A DNA stretch of 64,000 nucleotides from Tragulus kanchil (GCA_022376925.1 JAIOJX010000002.1:64938001-65002000), one strand, 5' to 3'. Numbered from the stretch's first letter, positions 10,821 through 22,868 are shown. Numbers and translations: made by a program. The notes: generated by a model not told the origin, from the sequence alone.

Positions 10821-12050
10821 AGATGAAAGCTCTACTTAACACTAATGAAGGATTATGTTTGTTACCTACATGAAATGTTCTGAGCACTGGGGGAGAAATG
10901 ATTTTATCAGGTCCAAGGCTTATACTTTCTCTGTATATCATTTCAGAGGGAGAAAATTAATGCCAGAATTACTATTGGTCCCCAGATCTTTCCATGGTGC
11001 TGGATTAAAATTTACATGTAGATGCAGAGAGCATCTATACAGGCAGGCATGCTTCAGAGACTCATTGAAGGATATTTCTACATGTCTTTTATTTACTTCC
11101 TTCTCTGGTCTGCTGATTTTGTCCTGTAGAATTAACATCTGATCCTGAAAATGACAGTGCTAACCTGGCTGGGAAAATTTAAAAACAAACAAACAAAAAA
11201 AAAACCCAGCATGTGACTGTGACCAGCATGCAAGGTAGGCGTGAATACTTGTGGTTTGCACTCCAAACCCAGGCTGTTGCTATGAGCTACTCTGTAACTT
11301 TGCCTCAAACATTTCCACCAAGAGAACCTTTCTTCATTGCCACATACCAAGCCACTCAATCTGCTGTGGTTTGGCCTGGAAGCCCACATCTGTGCCACGT
11401 TGTGAAGGTAGTTCACACTGTGGTTTTGAAAATGCTGCCGTTAATATATTTTGCCTGTGAATTGATGTAACTCTCCTGAAGGGAAATTCAGCAGTATCCA
11501 TTAGAGGACTTTAAAATGTCTACACTTCATGACTCAGCAGTTTAGCTTCCTGGAATTTATCAGAATAAAAAAAGCAGTATTTTAAAATTTATGCATATAG
11601 TTCTTCAAAGTGTTCGGTATAACTTAAAATTTGAAAATTATCATGCTACAAAATGAAAGATTGTTCATATAAATTCCATAATATACACATAAATCAAGTA
11701 TATCTTAATAAAAATAAAGTACATTAATATAAAATATATTTCATAAATGAAGATGTTATGTAGACATTAAAAACTAGTACAACTTGGATATGGACATCAG
11801 AAAATAGTTACAATTGCTTAAAAACTGGAAAGAATAGTTTGGGAAAGTATGATCACTTTCAAGCTACTTTTTGGATAAAAATAAAAAAGGTAACTATATA
11901 ATAATGAGCATTGTCATATTATATAATGTGTATATGATATTATACATTATTATCATCATACATTTTTATCATCATTAACTCAGGATGTTTTTTATTTTCT
12001 GTTTTGTACTAAGGTATTAAAAAAAAAAGAAACTAATAGTCACCATGTAT
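10821..12050. other. Unique AT-rich sequence, nothing recognised
   Basis: It is outside the duplicated blocks. Several open frames of 66-95 codons between 10855 and 11470 overlap on both strands and show no codon bias or motif I recognise. From 11540 it becomes strongly AT-rich. Confidence 0.4.
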
Positions 12051-12060
12051 TAATAGTATT

Positions 12061-12282
12061 TGCAGGTGGCGCTAGTAGTAATGAACCTGCCTGTTAATGC
12101 AGGAAGTAGATGCAGGAGACACAGCTCTATCCCTGGGTCAGGAAGATTCCCTGGAGAAGGTTATGGCAACTCATTCCAGTATGCTTGCATGGAGAATCCC
12201 ACGGACACAGAGAGGAGCTCGGCAGACAATAGTCCATAGGGTCTCAAAGAGTCTAACATGACTGAAACAACTTAGCACGTAG
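12061..12282 (+). mobile_element. Bov-tA SINE, diverged
   Basis: Head 'GGTGGCGCTAGTAGTAATGA', body 'TTCCCTGGAGAAGGTTATGG', end 'CATGACTGAAACAACTTAGC'. Many substitutions suggest an older copy. It is followed within 20 bp by a BovB 3' end, and AATAGTATT occurs both before it (12052-12060) and after the BovB end (12422-12430). Confidence 0.85.
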
Positions 12283-12299
12283 GCATGAATAGTTTTATT

Positions 12300-12421
12300 C
12301 ACTCAATGGACGTGAGTTTGAGCAAGCTCTGGGAGATGGTGAAAGACAGGGAAGCTGGCGTGCTTCAGTCCATGTGGTCGCAAAGAGTTGAACGTGACTG
12401 AGTGACTGAATAACAACAATG
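12300..12421 (+). mobile_element. BovB LINE 3' end
   Basis: It matches the last ~120 bp of BovB: 'CACTCAATGGACGTGAGTTT', 'CTCTGGGAGATGGTGAAAGA', and the terminal 'GTGACTGAGTGACTGAATAA' plus an AAC-rich tail. It is strongly 5'-truncated. Confidence 0.8.
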
Positions 12422-12594
12422 AATAGTATTATAATTAAGTAAACAATAGCTCTTTTGTTTTTGTTCCCTCATACAAAATTACCAAGGGCAGCAGTGTTTT
12501 ATGGAGAAGTCTGAGGAATAGACAAGCCATGAGTGGGTTTTTTCAATTAAAAGAAAAAAACTTTATTACCACAAAAGCTGTCTAGTTAATATGT

Positions 12595-14817
12595 GCTGGT
12601 AATCCTGCCTTCTCCCTTCCTAGGTGCAATGAAAAGGGCTACAGATTCATTCTGAAATCATTGTCCATTCCTTTCCCAACATTACTGAGAGACAACACTA
12701 CAATGACCACCACCTCTTCCTGCACTTGAAATAAACAACATCTTTGTATGCACAATAAAGCTAATGCTTCAATCAGTGAAGGTATATACATTTATGAACC
12801 TATTTCTGTCACACTGGAACTTGAAGAAGGATTAAAGAAATATTAAATTGCTAGAAAAGAGATTGACGTGTGTGGGGACTGGTTAGACTTTCACATTTCT
12901 GGTTTTACCAGAAACATGTGAACTGTGGTGCTGTTATAGGAACAGAGAGATGTATAAGGAAAAAAAGAAGCTGGAACCCAAACCACTGCAGCATGAAATA
13001 AATATCAGTGCCACTTCCCAATAAATGTTGCACGGTTGTAATTGCTGCACTTTGGACACTGAAACAGTCTAATTGAGAGGCTTTTTCTGTAAAAGTTCTG
13101 CAGAAAACCCCAAAGGAAATCCTTAATCATGGCTTCTTGCTACTTCCAGTAGATTGCAAGTATCTTTGTACATTACTCTTTAACTACTGCTGAGCTGCAA
13201 TTCCACAGCCCATCACCACAGCATCTATTGATTAGCATGCAGCGGGTAGGGATATAGAGACGGATAAGGCATTGCTGTCCACCTGTGAAAGCGCTCGATA
13301 TAGAAAGCAAGAAACAACCATTATAATGCAATACAGTTAGCATAATAATTTACATACGCACTCCATACCGCCACCTGAGAAAAGGAATAATTACTGTGTA
13401 GATCCTGAAGCTCTGTTTAGGTTTCAAAACCAGGGTGATGCTTGATTTGGATCCTGAAGAACAAGTAGGCAGGAAAATTATGAGTTCTTACAAATGTTGA
13501 GTACTACAAATTATGAGTGGTGACATGTGGCAATGTAGTCCCATAATTTAGGGTTTTCTTAGGCCAACACAAAAGGTCAAATTTGGTTCAGTCAACTGAA
13601 CCACTCACTTCAAAATGTCATTTTAAATTTTACATATATAGCCTTCTACCCACATGCCATCTAAAAAGCACCAAGAATTTCACATCTGTGACAACCATGA
13701 TGGCACACACGCTCTGTAATGCTGGTAATCCTGCCTTCTCCCTTCCTAGGTGCAATGAAAAGGGCTACAGATTCATTCTGAAATCATTGTCCATTCCTTT
13801 CCCAACATTACTGAGAGACAACACTACAATGACCACCACCTCTTCCTGCACTTGAAATAAACAACATCTTTGTATGCACAATAAAGCTAATGCTTCAATC
13901 AGTGAAGGTATATACATTTATGAACCTATTTCTGTCACACTGGAACTTGAAGAAGGATTAAAGAAATATTAAATTGCTAGAAAAGAGATTGACGTGTGTG
14001 GGGACTGGTTAGACTTTCACATTTCTGGTTTTACCAGAAACATGTGAACTGTGGTGCTGTTATAGGAACAGAGAGATGTATAAGGAAAAAAAGAAGCTGG
14101 AACCCAAACCACTGCAGCATGAAATAAATATCAGTGCCACTTCCCAATAAATGTTGCACGGTTGTAATTGCTGCACTTTGGACACTGAAACAGTCTAATT
14201 GAGAGGCTTTTTCTGTAAAAGTTCTGCAGAAAACCCCAAAGGAAATCCTTAATCATGGCTTCTTGCTACTTCCAGTAGATTGCAAGTATCTTTGTACATT
14301 ACTCTTTAACTACTGCTGAGCTGCAATTCCACAGCCCATCACCACAGCATCTATTGATTAGCATGCAGCGGGTAGGGATATAGAGACGGATAAGGCATTG
14401 CTGTCCACCTGTGAAAGCGCTCGATATAGAAAGCAAGAAACAACCATTATAATGCAATACAGTTAGCATAATAATTTACATACGCACTCCATACCGCCAC
14501 CTGAGAAAAGGAATAATTACTGTGTAGATCCTGAAGCTCTGTTTAGGTTTCAAAACCAGGGTGATGCTTGATTTGGATCCTGAAGAACAAGTAGGCAGGA
14601 AAATTATGAGTTCTTACAAATGTTGAGTACTACAAATTATGAGTGGTGACATGTGGCAATGTAGTCCCATAATTTAGGGTTTTCTTAGGCCAACACAAAA
14701 GGTCAAATTTGGTTCAGTCAACTGAACCACTCACTTCAAAATGTCATTTTAAATTTTACATATATAGCCTTCTACCCACATGCCATCTAAAAAGCACCAA
14801 GAATTTCACATCTGTGA
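12595..14817 (+). repeat. Duplication 5: 1097-bp unit with linker (12595-13691 / 13721-14817)
   Basis: The offset is 1126 bp. The 29-bp linker at 13692-13720 ends GCTCTGTAAT, a shortened version of GCTGTCTAGTTAATATGT, which precedes the unit at 12577-12594. Confidence 0.95.
12620..13691. other. Non-repetitive tract, candidate conserved non-coding element
   Basis: About 1.07 kb with no repeat similarity I can see and no convincing reading frame. It has balanced composition and many homeodomain-type cores, for example GTAATTG near 13038 and CTATTGATTAGCATGC at 13225-13240. This texture is common in vertebrate developmental enhancers. The assignment is inference only. The second copy lies within duplication 5, from about 13746. 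Confidence 0.25.
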
Positions 14818-15036
14818 GAAATGAGGCAAGTCTTCAACATCAAAGAAACAAGACACACAGGCAGCAGGTTCTGTTTGGAAAGCATAAACTTCAGAACAAG
14901 AACTGATAAATGTTGTAGAAATGAACCTCCAATAATTTCACCCATTCATCATAAGGCTCAGTTTAGTGTTTTCCAAGCTTATTTTATCATTCCCCTTCCA
15001 AAGAGGCTTAGACATTTTTTCCCCTAATGCCCTCTT

Positions 15037-15086
15037 CTTCTTCTTCTTCTTCTTTAAAAGATTTATTTATTTATTTATTTTGGTGA
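15037..15086 (+). repeat. Microsatellites (CTT)n and (TTTA)n at SINE tail
   Basis: (CTT)n at 15037-15054 abuts the A-rich tail of the reverse-strand SINE, which itself contains (TTTA)n at about 15062-15080. The duplicate is at about 16146-16195. Confidence 0.85.
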
Positions 15087-15375
15087 GGGTGGGACGGGGA
15101 GGGAGGGGAGCAGGCAGGCCACTTCTATTGATCTTTCATTTGTCAATTTTCATCCATCTTTGTTCTTTGGCCCGTGTGGGCCTCCTATCGCGGTGGCCTC
15201 TGTTGTCGCAGAGCACCAGCTCCGGGAGCATGCGCTCCAGAGCTCTGGCTCAGTAACTGGACACATCAGTCCAGTCGCTCTGTGGCACGTGGGATCTTCC
15301 CAGGCCAGGGATCGAACCAGCACCCCTTGCACTGCAAGGCGGTGTCCTTACCCATTGGACCACCAGGGAAGCCCT
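15055..15375 (-). mobile_element. CHR-type tRNA-Glu SINE
   Basis: Reverse-strand copy: T-rich tail, 'TTCTTTGGCCCGTGTGGGCC', 'GCATGCGCTCCAGAGCTCTG', B-box complement 'GGGATCGAACCAGC', head complement 'GACCACCAGGGAAGCCC'. A possible target-site duplication CCCTCTTCTT lies at 15030-15039 and 15376-15385. The duplicate is at 16164-16484. Confidence 0.88.
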
Positions 15376-16163
15376 CCCTCTTCTTTTACCCATGGAATTT
15401 CAACCTGTTTTTATACCATTACAGACTATTGTAGCATCTAAGATTATTTCACCCTCGAAGAGTCAATTTTTGGCCCACTGGGGTTCATGTTGCTCCCCTT
15501 TGCTTTGTGTAGTTTAAATGAAAATGTTAGTCCCAAATTTTGTCTCCTAGATTGCTTGTATCCCAAATTATTTTTTTAATATATTTTTATGTGGACCATT
15601 TTAAAGTCTTTACTGATTGTGTTAATTACTGTGTAGATCCTGAAGCTCTGTTTAGGTTTCAAAACCAGGGTGATGCTTGATTTGGATCCTGAAGAACAAG
15701 TAGGCAGGAAAATTATGAGTTCTTACAAATGTTGAGTACTACAAATTATGAGTGGTGACATGTGGCAATGTAGTCCCATAATTTAGGGTTTTCTTAGGCC
15801 AACACAAAAGGTCAAATTTGGTTCAGTCAACTGAACCACTCACTTCAAAATGTCATTTTAAATTTTACATATATAGCCTTCTACCCACATGCCATCTAAA
15901 AAGCACCAAGAATTTCACATCTGTGAGAAATGAGGCAAGTCTTCAACATCAAAGAAACAAGACACACAGGCAGCAGGTTCTGTTTGGAAAGCATAAACTT
16001 CAGAACAAGAACTGATAAATGTTGTAGAAATGAACCTCCAATAATTTCACCCATTCATCATAAGGCTCAGTTTAGTGTTTTCCAAGCTTATTTTATCATT
16101 CCCCTTCCAAAGAGGCTTAGACATTTTTTCCCCTAATGCCCTCTTCTTCTTCTTCTTCTTCTT

Positions 16164-16484
16164 TAAAAGATTTATTTATTTATTTATTTTGGTGAGGGTG
16201 GGACGGGGAGGGAGGGGAGCAGGCAGGCCACTTCTATTGATCTTTCATTTGTCAATTTTCATCCATCTTTGTTCTTTGGCCCGTGTGGGCCTCCTATCGC
16301 GGTGGCCTCTGTTGTCGCAGAGCACCAGCTCCGGGAGCATGCGCTCCAGAGCTCTGGCTCAGTAACTGGACACATCAGTCCAGTCGCTCTGTGGCACGTG
16401 GGATCTTCCCAGGCCAGGGATCGAACCAGCACCCCTTGCACTGCAAGGCGGTGTCCTTACCCATTGGACCACCAGGGAAGCCCT
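16164..16484 (-). mobile_element. CHR-type SINE, second copy of 15055-15375
   Basis: It is the same insertion, 1109 bp downstream, carried by duplication 6. Confidence 0.88.
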
Positions 16485-16770
16485 CCCTCTTCTTTTACCC
16501 ATGGAATTTCAACCTGTTTTTATACCATTACAGACTATTGTAGCATCTAAGATTATTTCACCCTCGAAGAGTCAATTTTTGGCCCACTGGGGTTCATGTT
16601 GCTCCCCTTTGCTTTGTGTAGTTTAAATGAAAATGTTAGTCCCAAATTTTGTCTCCTAGATTGCTTGTATCCCAAATTATTTTTTTAATATATTTTTTAT
16701 GTGGACCATTTTTAAAGTCTTTACTGATTGTGTTATAACAGTGTTTCTCTATTATGTTTCATTTCTCTGG

Positions 16771-16876
16771 CTGTAAGGCATGTGGGATCTCTCAGTTCCC
16801 CGACCAGGGATCAAATCCACACCCCGCACCATTCTGGAAGACAAAGTCCCAATCATTGGACTTCCAAGGAAGTCCT
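16771..16876 (-). mobile_element. tRNA-Glu SINE head fragment (CHR type)
   Basis: About 105 bp: 'GCATGTGGGATCTCTCAGTT', 'GACCAGGGATCAAATCCACA', ending in the head complement 'ACTTCCAAGGAAGTCC'. Only the tRNA-related part remains. It appears older than the complete SINEs. The duplicate is at 17936-18040. Confidence 0.75.
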
Positions 16877-17935
16877 CAACCCAAATTACTTTAAATGGGC
16901 ATCTGTATTTTGTTTTGTTGTTTACATGTCTTAAGCATATAAATCAAAAGAAACAAATTGACTAGTATATAGTCCTTTAATGTGACTCCAAATACACATT
17001 CAAAGCAAATCTTGTTCAGATTCTTTACAAAACCATTCTTGATTTTTAAAATGTAGTTCTACAATGAAGATTTTGATTGCCTTTCATTTCCCAGATTTTC
17101 TAGCAAAACCTAGAAAATCATTTTTGTTGTCACACTATTATGAGTAATAATTTTAAAAAACAGACATAGATAAAAAAAATCCTTCAAGTGGACAGTCCTT
17201 CTTTCTTTTGGCCATAATTTCCCCTGGCTATAACCTCAACTATACAAAATCATAGCATCAAGCAGAGCAATTTCAAAGAACACACACATACATACTAAAA
17301 AAGAGCATAATTTTGTTTGACAAACACAGATTGTGGCCAAAATTGTACTGTAAAGTATAATGCTTAAAAAAATAGTATACCCACAACTATGCATCATGGG
17401 AGCTCCTTATGAAAGAAAGTAGAGATCGGTTGGGATAGGAGGGAGCCTCTACAAAAAGATAAAAGGGACAGCTTCCAGATTTGGCAAAGTTAAAGTGGAA
17501 GACGTTTGGAAAGGAGGTGGGTTGAAGACTTCAAGTGAATGGGAAGATGTCCCCTCTTCCCTCGACATACTTAGGATCTGAGGAGCAAAGAGCTTTAGGT
17601 CCTTTCCTAGGATAATCAGCATGCACACAAGAGGCCTTGACAAAATGTAGATGGAGTCCAAAAACTCCAAAAGACGAATGTCCAGGAGATTCAAGCAAGA
17701 ATACCAGAAAAGCACGGAGGACCCAATGAAGGTTTCCTCAGATTCCACAGTCACAGTTCAACTCACATTCACCAGAATTTTCAAAATGTTCTCCTTATTA
17801 ATGTTTAGTCCCAAATTTTGTCTCCTAGATTGCTTGTATCCCAAATTATTTTTAATATATTTTTATGTGGACCATTTTAAAGTCTTTACTGATTGTGTTA
17901 TAACAGTGTTTCTCTATTATGTTTCATTTCTCTGG

Positions 17936-18040
17936 CTGTAAGGCATGTGGGATCTCTCAGTTCCCGACCAGGATCAAATCCACACCCCGCACCATTCTGG
18001 AAGACAAAGTCCCAATCATTGGACTTCCAAGGAAGTCCTC
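17936..18040 (-). mobile_element. SINE head fragment, second copy of 16771-16876
   Basis: It is the same fragment in duplication 7, missing one C and one G in homopolymers, which is an error-like difference. Confidence 0.75.
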
Positions 18041-19488
18041 AACCCAAATTACTTTAAATGGGCATCTGTATTTTGTTTTGTTGTTTACATGTCTTAAGCA
18101 TATAAATCAAAAGAAACAAATTGACTAGTATATAGTCCTTTAATGTGACTCCAAATACACATTCAAAGCAAATCTTGTTCAGATTCTTTACAAAACCATT
18201 CTTGATTTTTAAAATGTAGTTCTACAATGAAGATTTTGATTGCCTTTCATTTCCCAGATTTTCTAGCAAAACCTAGAAAATCATTTTTGTTGTCACACTA
18301 TTATGAGTAATAATTTTAAAAAACAGACATAGATAAAAAAAATCCTTCAAGTGGACAGTCCTTCTTTCTTTTGGCCATAATTTCCCCTGGCTATAACCTC
18401 AACTATACAAAATCATAGCATCAAGCAGAGCAATTTCAAAGAACACACACATACATACTAAAAAAGAGCATAATTTTGTTTGACAAACACAGATTGTGGC
18501 CAAAATTGTACTGTAAAGTATAATGCTTAAAAAAATAGTATACCCACAACTATGCATCATGGGAGCTCCTTATGAAAGAAAGTAGAGATCGGTTGGGATA
18601 GGAGGAGCCTCTACAAAAGATAAAAGGGACAGCTTCCAGATTTGGCAAAGTTAAAGTGGAAGAGGGTTTGGAAAGGAGGTGGGTTGAAGACTTCAAGTGA
18701 ATGGGAAGATGTCCCCTCTTCCCTCGACATACTTAGGATCTGAGGAGCAAAGAGCTTTAGGTCCTTTCCTAGGATAATCAGCATGCACACAAGAGGCCTT
18801 GACAAAATGTAGATGGAGTCCAAAAACTCCAAAAGACGAATGTCCAGGAGATTCAAGCAAGAATACCAGAAAAGCACGGAGGACGCCCAATGAAGGTTTC
18901 CTCAGATTCCACAGTCACAGTTCAACTCACATTCACCAGAATTTTGCAGATGCAGGCAAAAAATTTTGCTCATTTCATATACCAGTGGCTACAATGATGC
19001 ATCATTAAAGCCATTAATTTTAAAAACTATGAATAAAATATTTTAGATATAGTCTGCAGGAACAACAGAAATTGGGATGAAGGGTTGAGGGGGGATGGAT
19101 CTGTCAGCTTGTCTGTGAGAGTATTTACAGGAAAAAAAAAACAGGTGGCAAAAGCCAGAGATGGGGTTCACAAGCCAAATGTGTCTCATTGCTCTCCCTT
19201 CTCCTTGGTTTCCTCTTTCATCTCCAGATCTCTTTGCCACCCACCCTTAGATCTATCCTTCAGCCCTCAGTCACCTTCCTTCTTCACTTCTGGAGGAGAG
19301 AAGAGTCACTATCTGAAACCCACTGACATTGCTGATTTAGAAACTTTCTGTTGGTCTAGGGCTAAGGCAAAGTGCTGTCTTAAATGGATGGTGGATGTGC
19401 ACAAATAAAACGCTCCATGGGAAAGAAACTTTGAGAATGAATAGGACAAATAAATGTAAACATATTTTTATTCTTGTTGTCTATTCCC
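18041..19488. other. Unique sequence, nothing recognised
   Basis: Corresponds to 16877-17781 followed by a single-copy continuation that reappears from about 19679. Mixed-composition non-coding DNA. Open frames on the minus strand at 17449-17754 and its repeats lack a family match I recognise. Confidence 0.35.
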
Positions 19489-20771
19489 AAAGTTGTGTCT
19501 GATATTTTGTGACCCCCATGGACTGTACCCACCGGGCTCCTCTGCCCCTGGGATTTCCCAGGCAAGCATATTGGAGTGGGTTGCCATTTCCTTCTCTAGG
19601 GGATCTTACAGATCCAGAGATTGAACCTGTGTCTCCTGCATTGCAGGCAAATTCTTTGCTGCTGAGCCACCAGGAAAAGATCGGCTGGGATCGGAGGGAG
19701 CCTCTACAAAAAGATAAAAGGGACAGCTTCCAGATTTGGCAAAGTTAAAGTGGAAGACGTTTGGAAAGGAGGTGGGTTGAAGACTTCAAGTGAATGGGAA
19801 GATGTCCCCTCTTCCCTCGACATACTTAGGATCTGAGGAGCAAAGAGCTTTAGGTCCTTTCCTAGGATAATCAGCATGCACACAAGAGGCCTTGACAAAA
19901 TGTAGATGGAGTCCAAAAACTCCAAAAGACGAATGTCCAGGAGATTCAAGCAAGAATACCAGAAAAGCACGGAGGACGCCCAATGAAGGTTTCCTCAGAT
20001 TCCACAGTCACAGTTCAACTCACATTCACCAGAATTTTGCAGATGCAGGCAAAAAATTTTGCTCATTTCATATACCAGTGGCTACAATGATGCATCATTA
20101 AAGCCATTAATTTTAAAAACTATGAATAAAATATTTTAGATATAGTCTGCAGGAACAACAGAAATTGGGATGAAGGGTTGAGGGGGGATGGATCTGTCAG
20201 CTTGTCTGTGAGAGTATTTACAGGAAAAAACAGGTGGCAAAAGCCAGAGATGGGGTTCACAAGCCAAATGTGTCTCATTGCTCTCCCTTCTCCTTGGTTT
20301 CCTCTTTCATCTCCAGATCTCTTTGCCACCCACCCTTAGATCTATCCTTCAGCCCTCAGTCACCTTCCTTCTTCACTTCTGGAGGAGAGAAGAGTCACTA
20401 TCTGAAACCCACTGACATTGCTGATTTAGAAACTTTCTGTTGGTCTAGGGCTAAGGCAAAGTGCTGTCTTAAATGGATGGTGGATGTGCACAAATAAAAC
20501 GCTCCATGGGAAAGAAACTTTGAGAATGAATAGGACAAATAAATGTAAACATATTTTTTATTCTTGTTGTCTATTCCCAAAGTTGTGTCTGATATTTTGT
20601 GACCCCCATGGACTGTACCCACCGGGCTCCTCTGCCCCTGGGATTTCCCAGGCAAGCATATTGGAGTGGGTTGCCATTTCCTTCTCTAGGGGATCTTACA
20701 GATCCAGAGATTGAACCTGTGTCTCCTGCATTGCAGGCAAATTCTTTGCTGCTGAGCCACCAGGAAAAGAA
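18587..20771 (+). repeat. Duplication 8: 1092-bp unit (18587-19678 / 19679-20771)
   Basis: The copies differ near the second unit's start (GGTTGGGATAGG against GGCTGGGATCGG) and in an A-run of 9-10 against 6 near 19132 and 20225. The junction falls inside a Bov-tA SINE. Bases 18587-18944 are also covered by duplication 7. Confidence 0.95.
19489..19675 (-). mobile_element. Bov-tA SINE (first of three assembled copies, cut by a junction)
   Basis: Reverse-strand Bov-tA runs from 'AAGTTGTGTCTGATATTTTG' to 'CTGCTGAGCCACCAGG'. The sequence then jumps to the duplicate unit at 19679. The same SINE is seen at 20579-20764 and 21693-21878. Confidence 0.85.
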
Positions 20772-20967
20772 TCTGATGCTTGGGAAAATAGAAGGTAGAA
20801 GGAGAAGGAGATGACAGAAGACCAGATGGTAGGATGGCATCACTGAGTCAATGGACATGAGTTTCAGCAAGCTCCAGGAGATGGTGAAGCTCCTCTTGTG
20901 GTGCTTCAATTCATGGTGTTGGATAAGACTGAGTGACTGAACTGAACTGAGCCACCAGGGAAGCCCC
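20579..20967 (-). mobile_element. Bov-tA SINE interrupted by a BovB 3' end
   Basis: Reverse-strand Bov-tA at 20579-20764 stops at CTGAGCCACCAGG (20752-20764). After a BovB 3' end in the opposite orientation (20765-20946), the SINE resumes with the same CTGAGCCACCAGG plus GAAGCCC (20947-20967). The repeated 13 bp is the target-site duplication of the BovB insertion, so the SINE is the older element. The duplicate is at 21693-22081. Confidence 0.88.
20765..20946 (+). mobile_element. BovB LINE 3' end nested in a SINE
   Basis: About 180 bp: 'AAAAGAATCTGATGCTTGGG', 'GAGTCAATGGACATGAGTTT', ending 'GTGACTGAACTGAA'. It is 5'-truncated, and its ACTGA-type end merges with the target-site duplication. 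The duplicate is at 21879-22060. Confidence 0.88.
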
Positions 20968-21446
20968 TTAAACATATTTACCAATATGCTAACAAGCATT
21001 TGATTCTTCAAAGGAGTATATGCTAGAGTTTCCTAACATTGGGAAATAATTTGAGAAATGCTAAAATGCAACATTGTACTTTACTTTTACACTAATAGAA
21101 ACTGTTATTTGTTAACATTCATTTACAGTAAGGGACAGAAATAACTTTTGGTAAGAACAAACAAAAACAAAAATCTGCCCCCCAAACAACAGCAAGAAAA
21201 AAAACACCTTTGTAGTTACTTGGCCTCTAAGTGAATATTCAATTTATTAAGTTCGACATATTTGAAAAGCTTAGCTTTCTTTTAGTTTTTAAATTCAACC
21301 TATAGTCTTGATCTTCTCTCTGTACATCTATTATTAATAATATGAAAGCACATTCACCTCTATCAAAATTCTAATACATTAATTCAATTTGAACTGACAA
21401 AATCACCTCAAACCATCAAGTATATTTAAATTTTAGTTAAATTCCT
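20968..21446. other. Unique AT-rich sequence, nothing recognised
   Basis: Non-coding and A/T-run rich (CAAACAAAAACAAAAATC near 21157). It recurs at 22082-22560. Confidence 0.35.
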
Positions 21447-21692
21447 TTCTTTTTTAAATTTCATCATAGCACCTCAGTCACCTTCCTTCTTCACTTCTGG
21501 AGGAGAGAAGAGTCACTATCTGAAACCCACTGACATTGATTTAGAAACTTTCTGTTGGTCTAGGGCTAAGGCAAAGTGCTGTCTTAAATGGATGGTGGAT
21601 GTGCACAAATAAAACGCTCCATGGGAAAGAAACTTTGAGAATGAATAGGACAAATAAATGTAAACATATTTTTATTCTTGTTGTCTATTCCC

Positions 21693-22081
21693 AAAGTTGT
21701 GTCTGATATTTTGTGACCCCCATGGACTGTACCCACCGGGCTCCTCTGCCCCTGGGATTTCCCAGGCAAGCATATTGGAGTGGGTTGCCATTTCCTTCTC
21801 TAGGGGATCTTACAGATCCAGAGATTGAACCTGTGTCTCCTGCATTGCAGGCAAATTCTTTGCTGCTGAGCCACCAGGAAAAGAATCTGATGCTTGGGAA
21901 AATAGAAGGTAGAAGGAGAAGGAGATGACAGAAGACCAGATGGTAGGATGGCATCACTGAGTCAATGGACATGAGTTTCAGCAAGCTCCAGGAGATGGTG
22001 AAGCTCCTCTTGTGGTGCTTCAATTCATGGTGTTGGATAAGACTGAGTGACTGAACTGAACTGAGCCACCAGGGAAGCCCC
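21693..22081 (-). mobile_element. Interrupted Bov-tA plus nested BovB end, duplicate of 20579-20967
   Basis: It is the same nested arrangement, 1114 bp downstream, in duplication 9. Confidence 0.87.
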
Positions 22082-22675
22082 TTAAACATATTTACCAATA
22101 TGCTAACAAGCATTTGATTCTTCAAAGGAGTATATGCTAGAGTTTCCTAACATTGGGAAATAATTTGAGAAATGCTAAAATGCAACATTGTACTTTACTT
22201 TTACACTAATAGAAACTGTTATTTGTTAACATTCATTTACAGTAAGGGACAGAAATAACTTTTGGTAAGAACAAACAAAAACAAAAATCTGCCCCCCAAA
22301 CAACAGCAAGAAAAAAAACACCTTTGTAGTTACTTGGCCTCTAAGTGAATATTCAATTTATTAAGTTCGACATATTTGAAAAGCTTAGCTTTCTTTTAGT
22401 TTTTAAATTCAACCTATAGTCTTGATCTTCTCTCTGTACATCTATTATTAATAATATGAAAGCACATTCACCTCTATCAAAATTCTAATACATTAATTCA
22501 ATTTGAACTGACAAAATCACCTCAAACCATCAAGTATATTTAAATTTTAGTTAAATTCCTCTAAATGTCTTTTCTGTGTTTATAAATTTCATCATTTGAT
22601 TTTCTTAAGTTGATTCAAATATATGATAGGGTATACTTAAGAGCCTAACTTTCAAAAAATTTTTAAACCCTAACA

Positions 22676-22868
22676 ACCAATATTTATATAGTGCTTACAC
22701 TATGCCAGATAATGTTCTAAGTTTTTATAGACGTTCATTTATTTAATTCTCACATCAATTTCATGAGGTAGCTAACTATTCTAATTTCTGTTTTATAAGT
22801 GAGGAAACAGAGGTATTGAAATCTTGAGTAACTTGCAGGAAATCACACATATAGTAAGTGGCAAAGTT
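22676..22868 (-). mobile_element. MIR SINE
   Basis: Classic reverse-strand MIR: 'GTGCTTACACTATGCCAGAT', 'TTTAATTCTCACATCAATTT', 'GTGAGGAAACAGAGGTATTG', 'AGTAACTTGCAGGAAATCAC', 'AGTAAGTGGCAAAG'. This is an ancient mammal-wide repeat. The duplicate is at 23818-24010. Confidence 0.9.

Larger units (their letters stand above)
14514..16735 (+). repeat. Duplication 6: ~1110-bp unit (14514-15622 / 15623-16735)
   Basis: The differences I see are homopolymer lengths near the unit end (T-runs near 15587 versus 16696). It overlaps duplication 5, so 14514-14817 exists in three copies (from about 13388, 14514 and 15623). Confidence 0.95.
16632..18944 (+). repeat. Duplication 7: ~1150-bp unit with linker (16632-17781 / 17804-18944)
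   Basis: The start of the second unit lacks single bases in several homopolymers relative to the first (T-run near 17848, C-run near 17963, G-run near 17972). A linker of about 22 bp at 17782-17803 matches neither true flank well. Confidence 0.94.
20354..22560 (+). repeat. Duplication 9: ~1090-bp unit with corrupted linker (20354-21446 / 21472-22560)
   Basis: The linker at 21447-21471 contains TTTTTTAAATTTCATCATAG, a damaged version of TTTATAAATTTCATCATTTG at 22580-22599, which is what should follow the unit. Bases 20354-20771 are shared with duplication 8, so that tract appears three times. Confidence 0.95.
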
